Shown: piece after piece, positions 34,769-44,016 of the stretch
How positions within the stretch are numbered: the first letter of the stretch is position 1
Layout of the letters: each line of letters opens with the position of its first letter
Source: Candidatus Eiseniibacteriota bacterium
Lineage (GTDB): Bacteria; Eisenbacteria; RBG-16-71-46; CAIMUX01; WJJG01
Assembly (NCBI GenBank): GCA_023129715.1
Contig: JAGMBO010000110.1
Coordinates: 1 to 47,647, forward strand
DNA: 47,647 bases
Direction: 5' to 3'
Made by a program: the position numbers and the translations under genes
Notes under the pieces: model-generated
What the model saw: only the letters and a program-made list of their open reading frames with translations
Told to the model about the DNA's origin: nothing
Database searches by the model: none

Positions 34769-35698
34769 ATGAATGCGATTGAACTGCGCGGCATCACCAA
34801 GACCTTCGGCCGGACCGTCGCCGTCGACGCCCTCGACCTGGCGATCCCTCACGGTGCGGTCTACGGCTTCATCGGCCCCAATGGCTCGGGGAAGACGACC
34901 ACGCTGCGCATGATCATGAACATCATCTTTCCCGACCGCGGTGAGATCCGCCTTCTGGGGGCTCCCCTCTCGTCCGCGACCAAGGATCGCCTCGGCTATC
35001 TGCCCGAGGAGCGCGGTCTCTACAAGAACATGCGTGTCCGCGATCTGCTCAAGTTCTATGCCGACTTGAAGAACGGCAAGGACATCGATGCCGAGATCGA
35101 CTACTGGTTCGCGCGACTCGAGATGGCCGGCTGGGCCAAGATGAAGGTCAATGAACTCAGCAAGGGCATGAGCCAGAAGGTCCAATTCCTGGCCACGATT
35201 GTCGCCCGCCCCGAGCTCCTGATTCTCGACGAGCCCTTCAGCGGCCTCGACCCCGTGAACACCGAGGCCTTGAAAGACGCGGTCCTTGAGATCCAGCGTC
35301 GGGGAACGACGGTCCTCTTCAGCACCCACGACATGCACATGGCCGAGAAGCTGTGCGACTTCATCTTCATGATCCACGAAGGCCGCAAGGTGCTCGATGG
35401 CACCTTGAGCGCCATCCAGGATCGCTACGGCAGCGATATCCTCAGGGTGCGCACGGAGGAGGGGGCGGCTGCGCTCACCGGCCTCTCCAAGATCGAAAAG
35501 ATCAACGACTTCGGCAATCTACAGGAGTTGCGCGTGGCACCGGGCTGCGACCCACAAGTCGTGCTGCGTGAGATCCTGGCGCGCACCAAGGTGTATGGCT
35601 TCGATATCGTCAAACCCTCGCTGGAAGACATTTTCGTGCGCATCGCCGGGCCGCAGGCACGACCGGCGACCGCCGCAGGGGAGCAGGAGAATGCGTAA
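34769..35698 (+). CDS. natA: ABC transporter ATP-binding protein, NatA-like
   Basis: 309 aa. The start ATG 34769 has AGGAG about 11 nt upstream. Motifs in order are Walker A GPNGSGKTTT, Q-loop region YLPEERGLYKNMRV, signature LSKGMSQK, Walker B LLILDEPFSGLD and the H-loop STHDMHMA. The EERGLY Q-loop and the about 80-residue C-terminal domain (ILRVRTEEG to PSLEDIFVRIAG) are typical of NatA/YhaQ-type exporters. It energises the permease encoded next, with which its gene overlaps by 8 bp (stop at 35698, permease ATG at 35691). A CTATACT sequence at 34686-34692 could be part of a promoter. Sodium or drug/peptide efflux is likely; the substrate is unknown. Confidence 0.93.
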   Translation: MNAIELRGITKTFGRTVAVDALDLAIPHGAVYGFIGPNGSGKTTTLRMIMNIIFPDRGEIRLLGAPLSSATKDRLGYLPEERGLYKNMRVRDLLKFYADLKNGKDIDAEIDYWFARLEMAGWAKMKVNELSKGMSQKVQFLATIVARPELLILDEPFSGLDPVNTEALKDAVLEIQRRGTTVLFSTHDMHMAEKLCDFIFMIHEGRKVLDGTLSAIQDRYGSDILRVRTEEGAAALTGLSKIEKINDFGNLQELRVAPGCDPQVVLREILARTKVYGFDIVKPSLEDIFVRIAGPQARPATAAGEQENA

Positions 35699-37007
35699 GG
35701 TCTTCAAACTCGCGCAACGTGAGTACTTGGCTGCAGTGCGCACCAAGGGGTTCATCATCGCCCTGGTCGTCGTGCCGATCATGATGAGCGGCAGCGGGCT
35801 CGCGATGGCCCTGCTCAAGGACCGCATGGATACCGATGACAAGCGGATCGCGATTCTCGATCGCTCCGGGATCGTCGCCCAGGCGCTTATCCAAGCCGCC
35901 GAACTGCGCAATGCCGAGGTTGCCTACGACCAGGAGACAGGCAAGCAGGTCAAGTCCCGCTACATCCTCGAGGCGGTCGACTCGACCGGCGACGACATCC
36001 CCGCCATGCGGCTGGAGCTCTCCGACCGGGTTCGCGAAGGCGAGTTGCATGCCTTCCTCGAGATCGGCCCCGAGGTTCTCCATCCCGGCGAGGAGCAGGA
36101 ACACTGGCGCATCGCCTACCACGCGCCCAACGCGGTGCTCGACGACATCCGCCGCTGGCTCGGCGGGCCGATCAACAACCACCTGCGCAGCAGCCGGCTG
36201 CGTGATCTTGGCGTGGCGGAGGAGGCCGTCGGGGACCTCTTTCACTGGATCTCCGTCGACGCGCTGGGACTCGTCACCCTCGATACCGAGACGGGTGAGG
36301 TCAAGGACGCCCGTCATGCGGGCAAGGCCGAGACGCTCATCGTACCGATCGTCCTGCCGATGCTGATGTTCATGATGTTCATGATGGCGGCGCTGCCCCA
36401 GATCAGCGCGGTCATGGAGGAGAAAACCCAGCGCATCGCGGAGGTTCTGCTCGGCTCGGTCGGGCCCTTCCAGTTCATGATGGGCAAGGTCCTCGGCGGG
36501 GTCGGCGTCTCGTTGACCGGGGTGGCGGTCTATGTGATCGGCGGGATCCTCACCTTGCGTTGGACGGGAAATGAGGAGTTCATCCCCTATGCGGCCCTGC
36601 CCTGGTTCATCGCCTTCCTCGCCTTCGCGATTCTCATGTTCGGCGCGATGTTCGCCGCCTTGGGGTCCGCCTGCAACGACGCGAAGGAAGCCCAGTCCGT
36701 AACCTTCCCGGCGATGTTCCCAATGATGATCCCCATGTTCCTGCTGATGCCCATCCTCCAACATCCCCTCTCTCCTTTGGCGACGGCTCTCTCGCTGATC
36801 CCCCCGTGCACTCCCATGGTCATGGTCTTGCGCATCGCCAGCCCGGTCGGGATTCCCGCATGGCAGCCATGGGTTGCTCTTGGGCTCCTTCTCCTCAGTA
36901 CGGTTTTCACCATCTGGGCGGGCGGGCGGATCTTCCGGATCGCCATCCTGATGCAGGGCACGCCCCCGAAACTCGCCAACCTCGTGCGCTGGGCGATTCG
37001 CGGCTAG
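35691..37007 (+). CDS. natB: ABC-2 type permease, NatB-like
   Basis: 438 aa membrane subunit of the exporter. The start overlaps the end of the ATPase gene by 8 nt, so the two are translationally coupled. One N-terminal membrane helix (GFIIALVVVPIMMSGSGLAMALL) is followed by a large extracytoplasmic domain (about 45-215). Then come five hydrophobic segments, from PIVLPMLMFMMFMMAALPQ to WVALGLLLLSTVFTIWAGG. The cytosolic coupling motif MEEKTQRIAEVLLGSVGPFQFMMGK (recognisable by EEKTxRIxEVLLxS) is the signature of the ABC2_membrane_3/NatB group. Met-rich helices (LMFMMFMMAA, MFPMMIPMF) are notable but common in this family. It forms the exporter with the preceding ATPase. There is no further subunit gene. 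Confidence 0.93.
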   Translation: MRKVFKLAQREYLAAVRTKGFIIALVVVPIMMSGSGLAMALLKDRMDTDDKRIAILDRSGIVAQALIQAAELRNAEVAYDQETGKQVKSRYILEAVDSTGDDIPAMRLELSDRVREGELHAFLEIGPEVLHPGEEQEHWRIAYHAPNAVLDDIRRWLGGPINNHLRSSRLRDLGVAEEAVGDLFHWISVDALGLVTLDTETGEVKDARHAGKAETLIVPIVLPMLMFMMFMMAALPQISAVMEEKTQRIAEVLLGSVGPFQFMMGKVLGGVGVSLTGVAVYVIGGILTLRWTGNEEFIPYAALPWFIAFLAFAILMFGAMFAALGSACNDAKEAQSVTFPAMFPMMIPMFLLMPILQHPLSPLATALSLIPPCTPMVMVLRIASPVGIPAWQPWVALGLLLLSTVFTIWAGGRIFRIAILMQGTPPKLANLVRWAIRG

Positions 37008-37037
37008 GAATGCAGCATCCGGAGTAGGCCCGAGCAT

Positions 37038-37151
37038 ATGGCATGGTTCGCCACTCTGCTCTGTGCGATCAGCGGGGTCTTCCAGTCCCGAGCATCCCTC
37101 CAGATCGAGAACCTGGCGCTTAGACATCAGCTGGCCGTGATGCGCCGGTAA
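37038..37151 (+). pseudogene. Transposase N-terminal remnant
   Basis: A 37-codon frame, MAWFATLLCAISGVFQ then SRASLQIENLALRHQLAVMRR and a stop. The SRxxLxxENLALRHQLAVLRR block is the usual N-terminus of a large group of integrase-core (rve) transposases. Everything after it is missing, and downstream frames show no DDE core. It is a decayed insertion sequence at the start of the mosaic region. Confidence 0.7.
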
Positions 37152-37909
37152 CGCACTTCAGACCGGCAAAGCGCGGCCGTCGGCGCTTCCCATCCCCCCA
37201 TACAATCCGTCCACGCTTAGCCCGTCAACCTCACCCCAATGGCCGGATCACATCGGCGCCGAGAGCCACGGATGTAGTGTTCCGGACGGACAGCATCTCG
37301 TCCGAGCATGTCCTGTCATTGACGGCACAGATTGATGACATGGGCTCCTCCCGCAGCATGTGCGGCATCATGGTTTTCGGGACGCACAGGTTCCCCTGTC
37401 GGACCGGCCAACCCTCTGTCATGAGCAACTATAGCAACGGCACAAAGGTGGAGCTTACGGGACAGAGAACTTGTTGGCTTCATCTGAGCTTCAGATTCTC
37501 TTGCGTTTCACGGAGCCGCGCGGTAGTCTGTTGAAGGATCCCCGAAAGGCAAGTGTCCCTGTAGCTCTCGTGACATGTGGGTCGCCGGACCAACACCGTG
37601 CGAACCGGACGCTAGCGCGAGCGCCCGATCGCCGCGTGATTGACTCACACCGATCTCACGATTCGCGAACCCAGGGGCCTTCTGGTCGTTGGACTTCGCA
37701 GTCCACCGCCGGGAGGGTGACATGCTCCGGGTACGGGCGATCCGCAGTTGCCGGGATTTTCATTACCCCCGAGCGCGGATAGACAGGCTTGCGCGTTCGA
37801 TGTGGATGGCGATCACCCCGCCGCTACTCCCAGCCATCGCCTTCCAGTGCGACCAGGCACCGTGCCTGGTCGTTCCGTCTCTCACTTCTCCCCGGAAAAG
37901 GAGGATCCA
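37152..37909. other. 758-bp mostly non-coding interval after the transposase remnant
   Basis: Base composition is more mixed than in the flanking genes and no strong gene is seen. A minus-strand frame at 37231-37428 (65 aa, Cys/Met-rich) has no clear ribosome site. A small plus-strand frame at 37722-37913 is listed separately. The 23-nt palindrome at 37850-37872 and the promoter of the exported-protein gene lie in the last part. Confidence 0.45.
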
Positions 37910-37913
37910 ATGA
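37722..37913 (+). CDS. Possible 63-aa upstream open reading frame
   Basis: ATG 37722 has GGAGGG 5 nt upstream. The frame ends with a TGA that overlaps the ATG of the next gene (ATGA at 37910-37913). The peptide (MLRVRAIRSCRDFHYPRARI...) is Arg- and Cys-containing with no recognisable domain and an unusual ATA codon. It could be a coupling leader for the exported protein or a chance frame; the downstream gene has its own strong ribosome site. Confidence 0.25.
   Translation: MLRVRAIRSCRDFHYPRARIDRLARSMWMAITPPLLPAIAFQCDQAPCLVVPSLTSPRKRRIQ
37850..37872. promoter_or_regulatory. 23-nt perfect palindrome upstream of an exported-protein gene
   Basis: The arms CGACCAGGCAC (37850-37860) and GTGCCTGGTCG (37862-37872) are perfect inverse complements around a single C. 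The site lies 38 nt before the start codon. Such an odd-length, near-gapless dyad fits a homodimeric repressor operator. As RNA it could form a 10-bp hairpin with a 3-nt loop covering the leader. Confidence 0.55.
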
Positions 37914-40282
37914 GGTTCCCCACACTTGTTGCGGTGCTTATGGCTGCTGCGCTTCTCTCGGGATTCGCGGCGACACTATCTCCATCCGCCTGGGCGCAGG
38001 GGGAGGTAGCGATCTACAGCGAGGACTTCGAGAACGGCCCCGGAGGCTGGGTGCCTGTCGATCTGACCGAGCAGTCGGCTTACTGGCATCACGACATGTG
38101 GCAGGGTTCTTCGGTTGCCTGGTGCGGTACCGATGACCCCAGCTTTGCCACCCCGCCAGGGTATGGAAACTTCTGGGTGCAGGATCTCACCAAGGCCTTC
38201 ACCGTTCCCTTCTTGGATCCGAATCTCCGCTTCAGTATCCAGTTCGACACAGAGGTGGCGTATGATTTCATCCGACTTCAGCTCTCCAACGATGGCGGAG
38301 TCACCTTCGAGGATCTGCACCTGGACGGTCCGTCCTTCCAAGGGTGGTGGTGGACTGGAGAGACCTGGTGCAATGGGTGGTATGACGATTGTTGTCCCGA
38401 TCGCGCCGGTTGGCTGCACGGGGACTCCCAGGGCTTTCAGGAACACACGGTGGATCTACGGCTCGATGCCGGCCAGGAGGTTCTGCTTCGATTCCGGTTC
38501 TTCTCAGACGGTGCCTGGAGTGACGAGGACGGTATCTTTGACACCGATGGCGCCTGTCGACTCGACTGGGTCAGGCTGGGCGCCGGCCCCCTAGACGACT
38601 TCAACGGTAGTCTGGATGGCTGGGTGGCCTCGGGCGGGGGCGTGGGTGGCGGGCCTTACAGACTCGAGACCGACCTGGGGGGCAATCCCAGTCACGCATG
38701 GGCCGCCTACGATCTCGATGGCCCTCACGCCGGCCAGTTCCCGTGGACCCCCGAGGAGGACGCGGAGATCGGACGCCGAGTACGGATCGGCATCGAATCT
38801 CCGGTGATCTCCATTCCTGCTGATCAAGAAGCGTACATCCTCGAGTTCGACGTCTACCGCGACCTCCCCCTCGATGAATGGATCTTCTACGATTTCCAGA
38901 TCGCGACCCCTGCTCCCGAGGACGGGGGGAGCTGGAGGTCCGACGGCTACGTCTACTACGCTCCGGACGATCCTCCCGTATGGGATACGTTCCGCATCGA
39001 TCTGACGAACGTCTACCTCTACTCCGACGCGGGTAATCCAGTCTACGGAAGCCTCATCGAGCCGGGGGCGACCTCCATGAAGATCCGACTGCATTGTCAC
39101 GAGTATCCCTATCCCTTGGGCATTCCCTTCATCGGCTGGCATCCGCCTGGACCCTTCTTCGACAACGTACGCTTTCTGGTTCCGGGGGGCCCGGGCATCC
39201 TGGCAGGAACTGTGTACGCCGACTGTCCGACTCCGGATACGCCTCTCTTCGGCGTGAAGCTGGCGCTGTACGATACGAACGGCGCCGAGGTTGGAACAAT
39301 GGTGACCGACGCCGGCGGCGCGTTTGAGATGGAAGTGCTTGCCGGAGCGTACACTCTGTCCCTGATCACGCCCCTGGGGTACAGCGCCGTGCCCGCCGAG
39401 TACCTGGTCGATGTAGCTGTCGGCGGCACTACCGTACAGGACTTCTCCCTGACGTGCCTGGACATCGCAAGCAGTCCGCGGTCCATCGGCTACTGGAAGC
39501 ACCAGGTGAGCGTGGCTACCGGTGGTGGAGGCAAGGGTCAGGGCCATCGCATCAAGCCGCGCAAGGGAGACCCCGAGGAGGAGGCCGGGGACGTCACCTC
39601 TCCGGTGTGTGACTATCTCGATCTGATCGCCGATCACTTCAACGGCAACATGGTCAATCAGGTCCTCGTCTACGAGCCGCCTGGCTCTGAGCTCTGCGTG
39701 GACAAACTGGCCGTGGCAACGATGCTGCTCAATCTGCATGGCCGGCAGGAGATGATCGCTCGTGCCCGGCAGCAGCTGGTGGCGCTGCTGCTCAATGTGG
39801 CAGCTGGCAATATTCACCTGATGGAGGTGATCAGCGAGGATGGGGCGACGGTATCGCAGGCAATTACCTACTGCGACAACCTGATCGATGATCCCGTTGG
39901 TGACCACGAGACCGCCAAAGACATCGCCGACCTGGTGAACAACGGGCTGCCGGTCCCTGCCGGGGTCATCCCGGAGGACACGGACAATATCGCCTACCGG
40001 CATGCGATCGAGCCGCCTGCGGCTCAGCTCTTCGAGAGCCAGGCGAATCCCTTCATTCCCGGCACGCCGATCAGGTTCTCGCTGGCGAACGCTAGTCCCT
40101 ATCGCCTCATGATCCATGACATCGCGGGGCGGCTGGTGAAGACGTTCGACGGCCAGGGTCACAAGGGAGAGAACGCGATTGCATGGGATGGCCTGGATAT
40201 CGGGGCTAAGTCAGGCACCTACTTCTTGAGTCTTGAGACAGACGGACTCAAGGATGCGAAGCGGATTGTGGTTCTCAAGTAG
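37910..40282 (+). CDS. Large exported multidomain protein with FlgD-like C-domain
   Basis: 790 aa from ATG 37910, with an ideal AAAAGGAGG about 6 nt upstream. Signal peptide: MRFPTLVAVLMAAALLSGFA, cleavage near SAWAQG. Two jelly-roll modules of the MAM/choice-of-anchor type follow (about 30-225: FENGPGGWVPVDL, ILRFRFF-like strands; 225-430: DDFNGSLDGWVASGG). Next is a CNA-B/SdrD-like module (about 430-515: GTVYADCPTPDTPLFGVKLALYD). Residues 525-700 begin with SIGYWKHQV, the GYWK motif seen in many surface proteins of uncultured bacteria, and continue as a helical domain. The last 85 residues are the FlgD Ig-like domain (YRLMIHDIAGRLVKTFDG, SGTYFLSLETDG, RIVVLK). No catalytic motif is seen; a surface adhesin or scaffold is likely. 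Confidence 0.88.
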   Translation: MRFPTLVAVLMAAALLSGFAATLSPSAWAQGEVAIYSEDFENGPGGWVPVDLTEQSAYWHHDMWQGSSVAWCGTDDPSFATPPGYGNFWVQDLTKAFTVPFLDPNLRFSIQFDTEVAYDFIRLQLSNDGGVTFEDLHLDGPSFQGWWWTGETWCNGWYDDCCPDRAGWLHGDSQGFQEHTVDLRLDAGQEVLLRFRFFSDGAWSDEDGIFDTDGACRLDWVRLGAGPLDDFNGSLDGWVASGGGVGGGPYRLETDLGGNPSHAWAAYDLDGPHAGQFPWTPEEDAEIGRRVRIGIESPVISIPADQEAYILEFDVYRDLPLDEWIFYDFQIATPAPEDGGSWRSDGYVYYAPDDPPVWDTFRIDLTNVYLYSDAGNPVYGSLIEPGATSMKIRLHCHEYPYPLGIPFIGWHPPGPFFDNVRFLVPGGPGILAGTVYADCPTPDTPLFGVKLALYDTNGAEVGTMVTDAGGAFEMEVLAGAYTLSLITPLGYSAVPAEYLVDVAVGGTTVQDFSLTCLDIASSPRSIGYWKHQVSVATGGGGKGQGHRIKPRKGDPEEEAGDVTSPVCDYLDLIADHFNGNMVNQVLVYEPPGSELCVDKLAVATMLLNLHGRQEMIARARQQLVALLLNVAAGNIHLMEVISEDGATVSQAITYCDNLIDDPVGDHETAKDIADLVNNGLPVPAGVIPEDTDNIAYRHAIEPPAAQLFESQANPFIPGTPIRFSLANASPYRLMIHDIAGRLVKTFDGQGHKGENAIAWDGLDIGAKSGTYFLSLETDGLKDAKRIVVLK

Positions 40283-40316
40283 GAACTCAAGTCCGGTAAT
40301 GTCCCTGCATGAGAGG

Positions 40317-40348
40317 TGGGGGGGGCCCGCTTGATGGGGCCACCCCCA
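40317..40348 (+). terminator. GC-rich imperfect hairpin after the exported-protein gene
   Basis: A run TGGGGGGGG-CCC pairs with GGGGCCACCCCCA across a 7-nt loop, with two bulges, 34 bp after the stop. No U-tract follows. It is probably the transcript end, just outside the IS3 element. Confidence 0.4.
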
Positions 40349-40438
40349 TACTCCAGATTTCGATGGTCTCCTCGTGCGCTGCCGGCTGTGAATCGCCCCG
40401 GGATTGCCGGAGACTCCATTTCTTGAGAGGATGGGGTT

Positions 40439-41399
<961 letters not shown>

Positions 41400-41659
41400 G
41401 GGGCGGTTGGGCGATGGAGCGTTGCGTGGGGCGCTCAGGCGGGCAATCGAGGGTCAATGGCTGTGGGCCCGCCCCCTCCCCGCCGAAACGGGCGAGGGGC
41501 GAGAGCCGGGCGCGTCTTATCACCCCACGCATGTATTCCACTTGGACCTGGCTCTCCAACCTCGCGGTACTGGCCGGATCAGACGCACGCTGAGAGCCAC
41601 CGATGGGATTCTCGGGGCCGACTGTGTCTCAATCAGTCTGACAGGCGACAATCCTCCCG

Positions 41660-42625
41660 TCACCGGCTCTCCACGCGATTGATGAAGTCTCGCACCGTCT
41701 TCAGATATGCATCCGGCTCCTCCATATGCGGCGTATGCGAACTCTGCTCGAAGACGACCATCTCCGAACCGGGCAAGAGACTCTGATACCATTTCACCGT
41801 CTCCGGCGGAGTCTCATCATATCGGCCGCACGTAAGAAGGGTCGGAACAGCTATTTCTCCCAGGCGGTCGGTCCGCTCGTAACTCCTGAGAGTTCCCGTA
41901 CAACAGAACTCACTTGCCCCCCACATGAAGGCATAGACGTCGTCACCGCTCCCGGCGAGTGCTCTGAGTCCGTATTCCGGCCACGGATCCAAGCGACAGA
42001 TATGACGATTCCAAAACGCCATTACCGCTGCCTGATACTCTTCGGAATCAGTGGTCCCTGCTTCCTCGTTTCGCGCGACCACCTGCCTCAGACTGTCGGG
42101 GAAAGCAGCAAGAAGCCTTGTCTGATCCTCGGTCCATCGGCGATTACTCAAATACGGTCCGGCAAGGATCACACTCTCCACGCCCTCCGGCTCCGTCAGC
42201 AAGTAATCGACGGCCAACGTGCCGCCCCATGAGTGCCCAAGGATGTGCACGCGGTCTAGTTCCAGGGCCGCGCGGACTTTGGCAACTTCTGTCACAAAAC
42301 GTTCGACCGTCCAGAGTGTCGAATCCTGAGTGCGATCCGACTTGCCGCAGCCGAGTTGATCGTAGAAAACGACCGGTCTCTCATCGGCCAACCCGGCCAG
42401 TGGTTCAAGATAGTCATGCGGAACCCCTGGCCCCCCGTGGAGCACGAGCAGAGGGACAGCATTCCCGGATCCAATGATCTGATACCACACCCGGCCACCA
42501 TCCACCGCTATGAAACCCTCGCGGGCTTCCTGAGAAGCTGGGAGTTCACTCTCTTGTTGAGCCAGAACGCAGTTTACGATTAGTGAGGAGAGCAGTATCA
42601 GGAACCAGATTCGATACTCCTTCAT
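41660..42625 (-). CDS. Exported proline iminopeptidase-like alpha/beta hydrolase (S33)
   Basis: 321 aa from ATG 42625 with GGAAGGAG 6 nt upstream; the longer frame upstream has no ribosome site. A signal peptide is visible (YRIWFLILLSSLIVNCVLA). The alpha/beta-hydrolase core has the oxyanion region LVLHGGPGVPHDY, which is the HGGPG motif of proline iminopeptidases, and VVFYDQLGCGKSD, the DQxGxGxS family motif. The nucleophile is in GHSWGG (Ser), with the acid in CGRYDETPP (Asp) and the His in SSHTPHMEEP. It probably releases N-terminal proline from peptides in the periplasm or outside. Its richer A/T content and its position between the 42-bp repeats mark it as accessory. Confidence 0.92.
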   Translation of the reverse strand: MKEYRIWFLILLSSLIVNCVLAQQESELPASQEAREGFIAVDGGRVWYQIIGSGNAVPLLVLHGGPGVPHDYLEPLAGLADERPVVFYDQLGCGKSDRTQDSTLWTVERFVTEVAKVRAALELDRVHILGHSWGGTLAVDYLLTEPEGVESVILAGPYLSNRRWTEDQTRLLAAFPDSLRQVVARNEEAGTTDSEEYQAAVMAFWNRHICRLDPWPEYGLRALAGSGDDVYAFMWGASEFCCTGTLRSYERTDRLGEIAVPTLLTCGRYDETPPETVKWYQSLLPGSEMVVFEQSSHTPHMEEPDAYLKTVRDFINRVESR

Positions 42626-43269
42626 CCTATTCTCCTTCCATTCGGGTTTCCCAGATGAACTCGCACTCGCGACTGTCTCTTCGGAAAACTCCATCGCCCG
42701 GCAATCCCAGGAGTTGTCTGGTGGGCGCGACCGCCCGGAATGGCCTGTCTGAGACCCCAGTGCTCGTCCAGCGCAGCCGTTCCGCGAACTTCACGTGATG
42801 ATCACAGTCAATAGTCGATCAACACCAGGATACCAGCATCCAGAGTAGCTGAGGCCCGCCCATCCGGCTAGCTGGGACAGGCGGGTATGGCCAGGTGTCG
42901 TATCACTTCACCACCACCACCCTCCCCGCGCCGGACTCGAAGGAAGCTTGTAGGATGCGGCGTGGCACGCCTTCTCCAGCAGTATGGACCATGAGCGAGG
43001 TCAATTCCAGGAACTCGGCCGCTTTCAGGCCCGAAGAGCCACGAGGGACCAGGCAAGACATGGATCGCTCGGCAGATGCGGGTCCCGGAACAGACAGCTA
43101 CTTGACGTCAGCCCCTGGCAGTGGTGCCATAGGCGCAGTGCCTCTGGTCCTCGATGCTTGACACCCCTATCGGCGTCAGTGCACGCAAACGCGCGGTGCC
43201 AATCGTCGGTGACCAGCACCGTAGGCCGCGGGAGCAACCTCGACACGCTCTGGTCAGAAAGGACACAAG
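42626..43269. other. 644-bp interval with one gene remnant
   Basis: It separates the hydrolase from the small-gene cluster. It contains the decayed FlgD-domain tail at 42903-42992 and nothing else I can support. The hydrolase promoter must lie near 42640-42720 on the minus strand, but no clear boxes are seen. Confidence 0.45.
42903..42992 (-). pseudogene. Remnant of a FlgD-domain gene (C-terminal tail only)
   Basis: The minus-strand frame ends RRILQASFESGAGRVVVVK and a stop. This matches the last strand and basic tail of the exported proteins in this window (for example TDGLKDAKRIVVLK). The rest of the domain (GxHxxxW, GxYxxxL) cannot be followed upstream in this frame. It is probably a truncated gene end. 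Confidence 0.4.
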
Positions 43270-43458
43270 ATGATTCTCGACGCGAAGCTCGATGAAGAAG
43301 CCGGAACGCTGACTCTCGTCTTGAGGCTTCAGGAACCGACGCCAAGTGCGAGCGGGAAGACTCTCGTCGTCGCCTCTACGCATGGCAATGTCCCGGCGGG
43401 GGTCAAGCTGAATGGCCAGGATGTCATCGTGGGCGCGAACGCCTACGTCAGGAAATAG
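43270..43458 (+). CDS. Hypothetical 62-aa protein
   Basis: ATG 43270 has AAAGGA 7 nt upstream. The peptide (MILDAKLDEEAGTLTLVLRL, then ASGKTLVVASTHGNVPAGVK and LNGQDVIVGANAYVRK) looks like a real small beta-rich domain with alternating strands. It has no signal peptide and no motif I recognise. It is the first of three very small genes in the same orientation, each with its own ribosome site, between the two 42-bp repeats. Chance coding is unlikely given the hydrophobic/polar alternation and start signal. Confidence 0.7.
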   Translation: MILDAKLDEEAGTLTLVLRLQEPTPSASGKTLVVASTHGNVPAGVKLNGQDVIVGANAYVRK

Positions 43459-43548
43459 ACACCCCAGTGTGGCGAATCCCGGTCGCTGCTATTGTTGCAA
43501 TGGACGTGTCAAGACCAATGCGGAAGAACTCTCAAAGGGAGGTGCGAG

Positions 43549-43662
43549 ATGGGAGACAAAGGCGGCAAGAAGGACAAAGACAAGGGTAAGAAACAGAAGG
43601 CAAGCAAACAGGACAAGAAAGAGAAAAGGAAGCTGGAGAGACAGCCGAAAAAGACCCCGTGA
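43549..43662 (+). CDS. Lysine-rich 37-aa protein
   Basis: ATG 43549 follows an excellent AAAGGGAGGTG ribosome site. The product begins MGDKGGKKDKDKGKKQK and ends KRKLERQPKKTP; about 16 of 37 residues are Lys. Similar tiny MGDK-type basic proteins occur widely in bacteria without known function. The codon choice (AAG, AAA, GAC, GGC mix) and ribosome site support expression. Nucleic-acid or ribosome association is a guess from charge alone. Confidence 0.7.
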   Translation: MGDKGGKKDKDKGKKQKASKQDKKEKRKLERQPKKTP

Positions 43663-43785
43663 CTGAACCCGGTCGGGTCGAGGACTGGCGCGGTGACGAC
43701 AGGCCGGGGCGGGGCGTGATTCGGATCAACCCCACAGCCCCACCTACAGCCTCAGGGGCAACAGGGTCTCGAGAAGGAACCACCC

Positions 43786-44016
43786 ATGATCCACCCGTAC
43801 GACAACGCCACGCAGACCCGCTGGAACCGAGGCGAGTTCAAGGTCCAGCTCAACCTGCCGGACAATCCACGGCCCATAGGATTCTGCGACGGCAGCCCCG
43901 AGGACGTCGCCGAGCTCATCTCCATTGCTGAGGCCGAGGGTGCCGACGACGCGAAAATCCACAAGAAGCACCTCAAGAACGGACGCGAGGTCTGGACCCT
44001 AGGGGGACCGGGCTGA
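43786..44016 (+). CDS. Hypothetical 76-aa protein
   Basis: ATG 43786 has AGAAGGAA 7 nt upstream. The peptide starts MIHPYDNATQTRWNRGEFKV and continues with an acidic helix (EDVAELISIAEAEGADDAKI) and a basic end (HKKHLKNGREVWTLGGPG). It has no signal peptide, membrane segment or known motif. It is the third small gene of the cluster; 123 bp separate it from the lysine-rich gene, so they may share a transcript. Compact size and clean amphipathic character suggest a folded small protein. Confidence 0.68.
   Translation: MIHPYDNATQTRWNRGEFKVQLNLPDNPRPIGFCDGSPEDVAELISIAEAEGADDAKIHKKHLKNGREVWTLGGPG

Noticed and set aside
35610-37127. Long minus-strand frame antisense to the ABC permease
   Set aside because: His/Asp/Glu-rich composition is a complement artefact of membrane-protein codons; the permease motifs are decisive.
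37231-37428. Minus-strand 65-codon frame after the transposase remnant
   Set aside because: Cys/Met-rich but with no ribosome site or recognisable motif; it may be decayed mobile DNA but cannot be supported as a gene.
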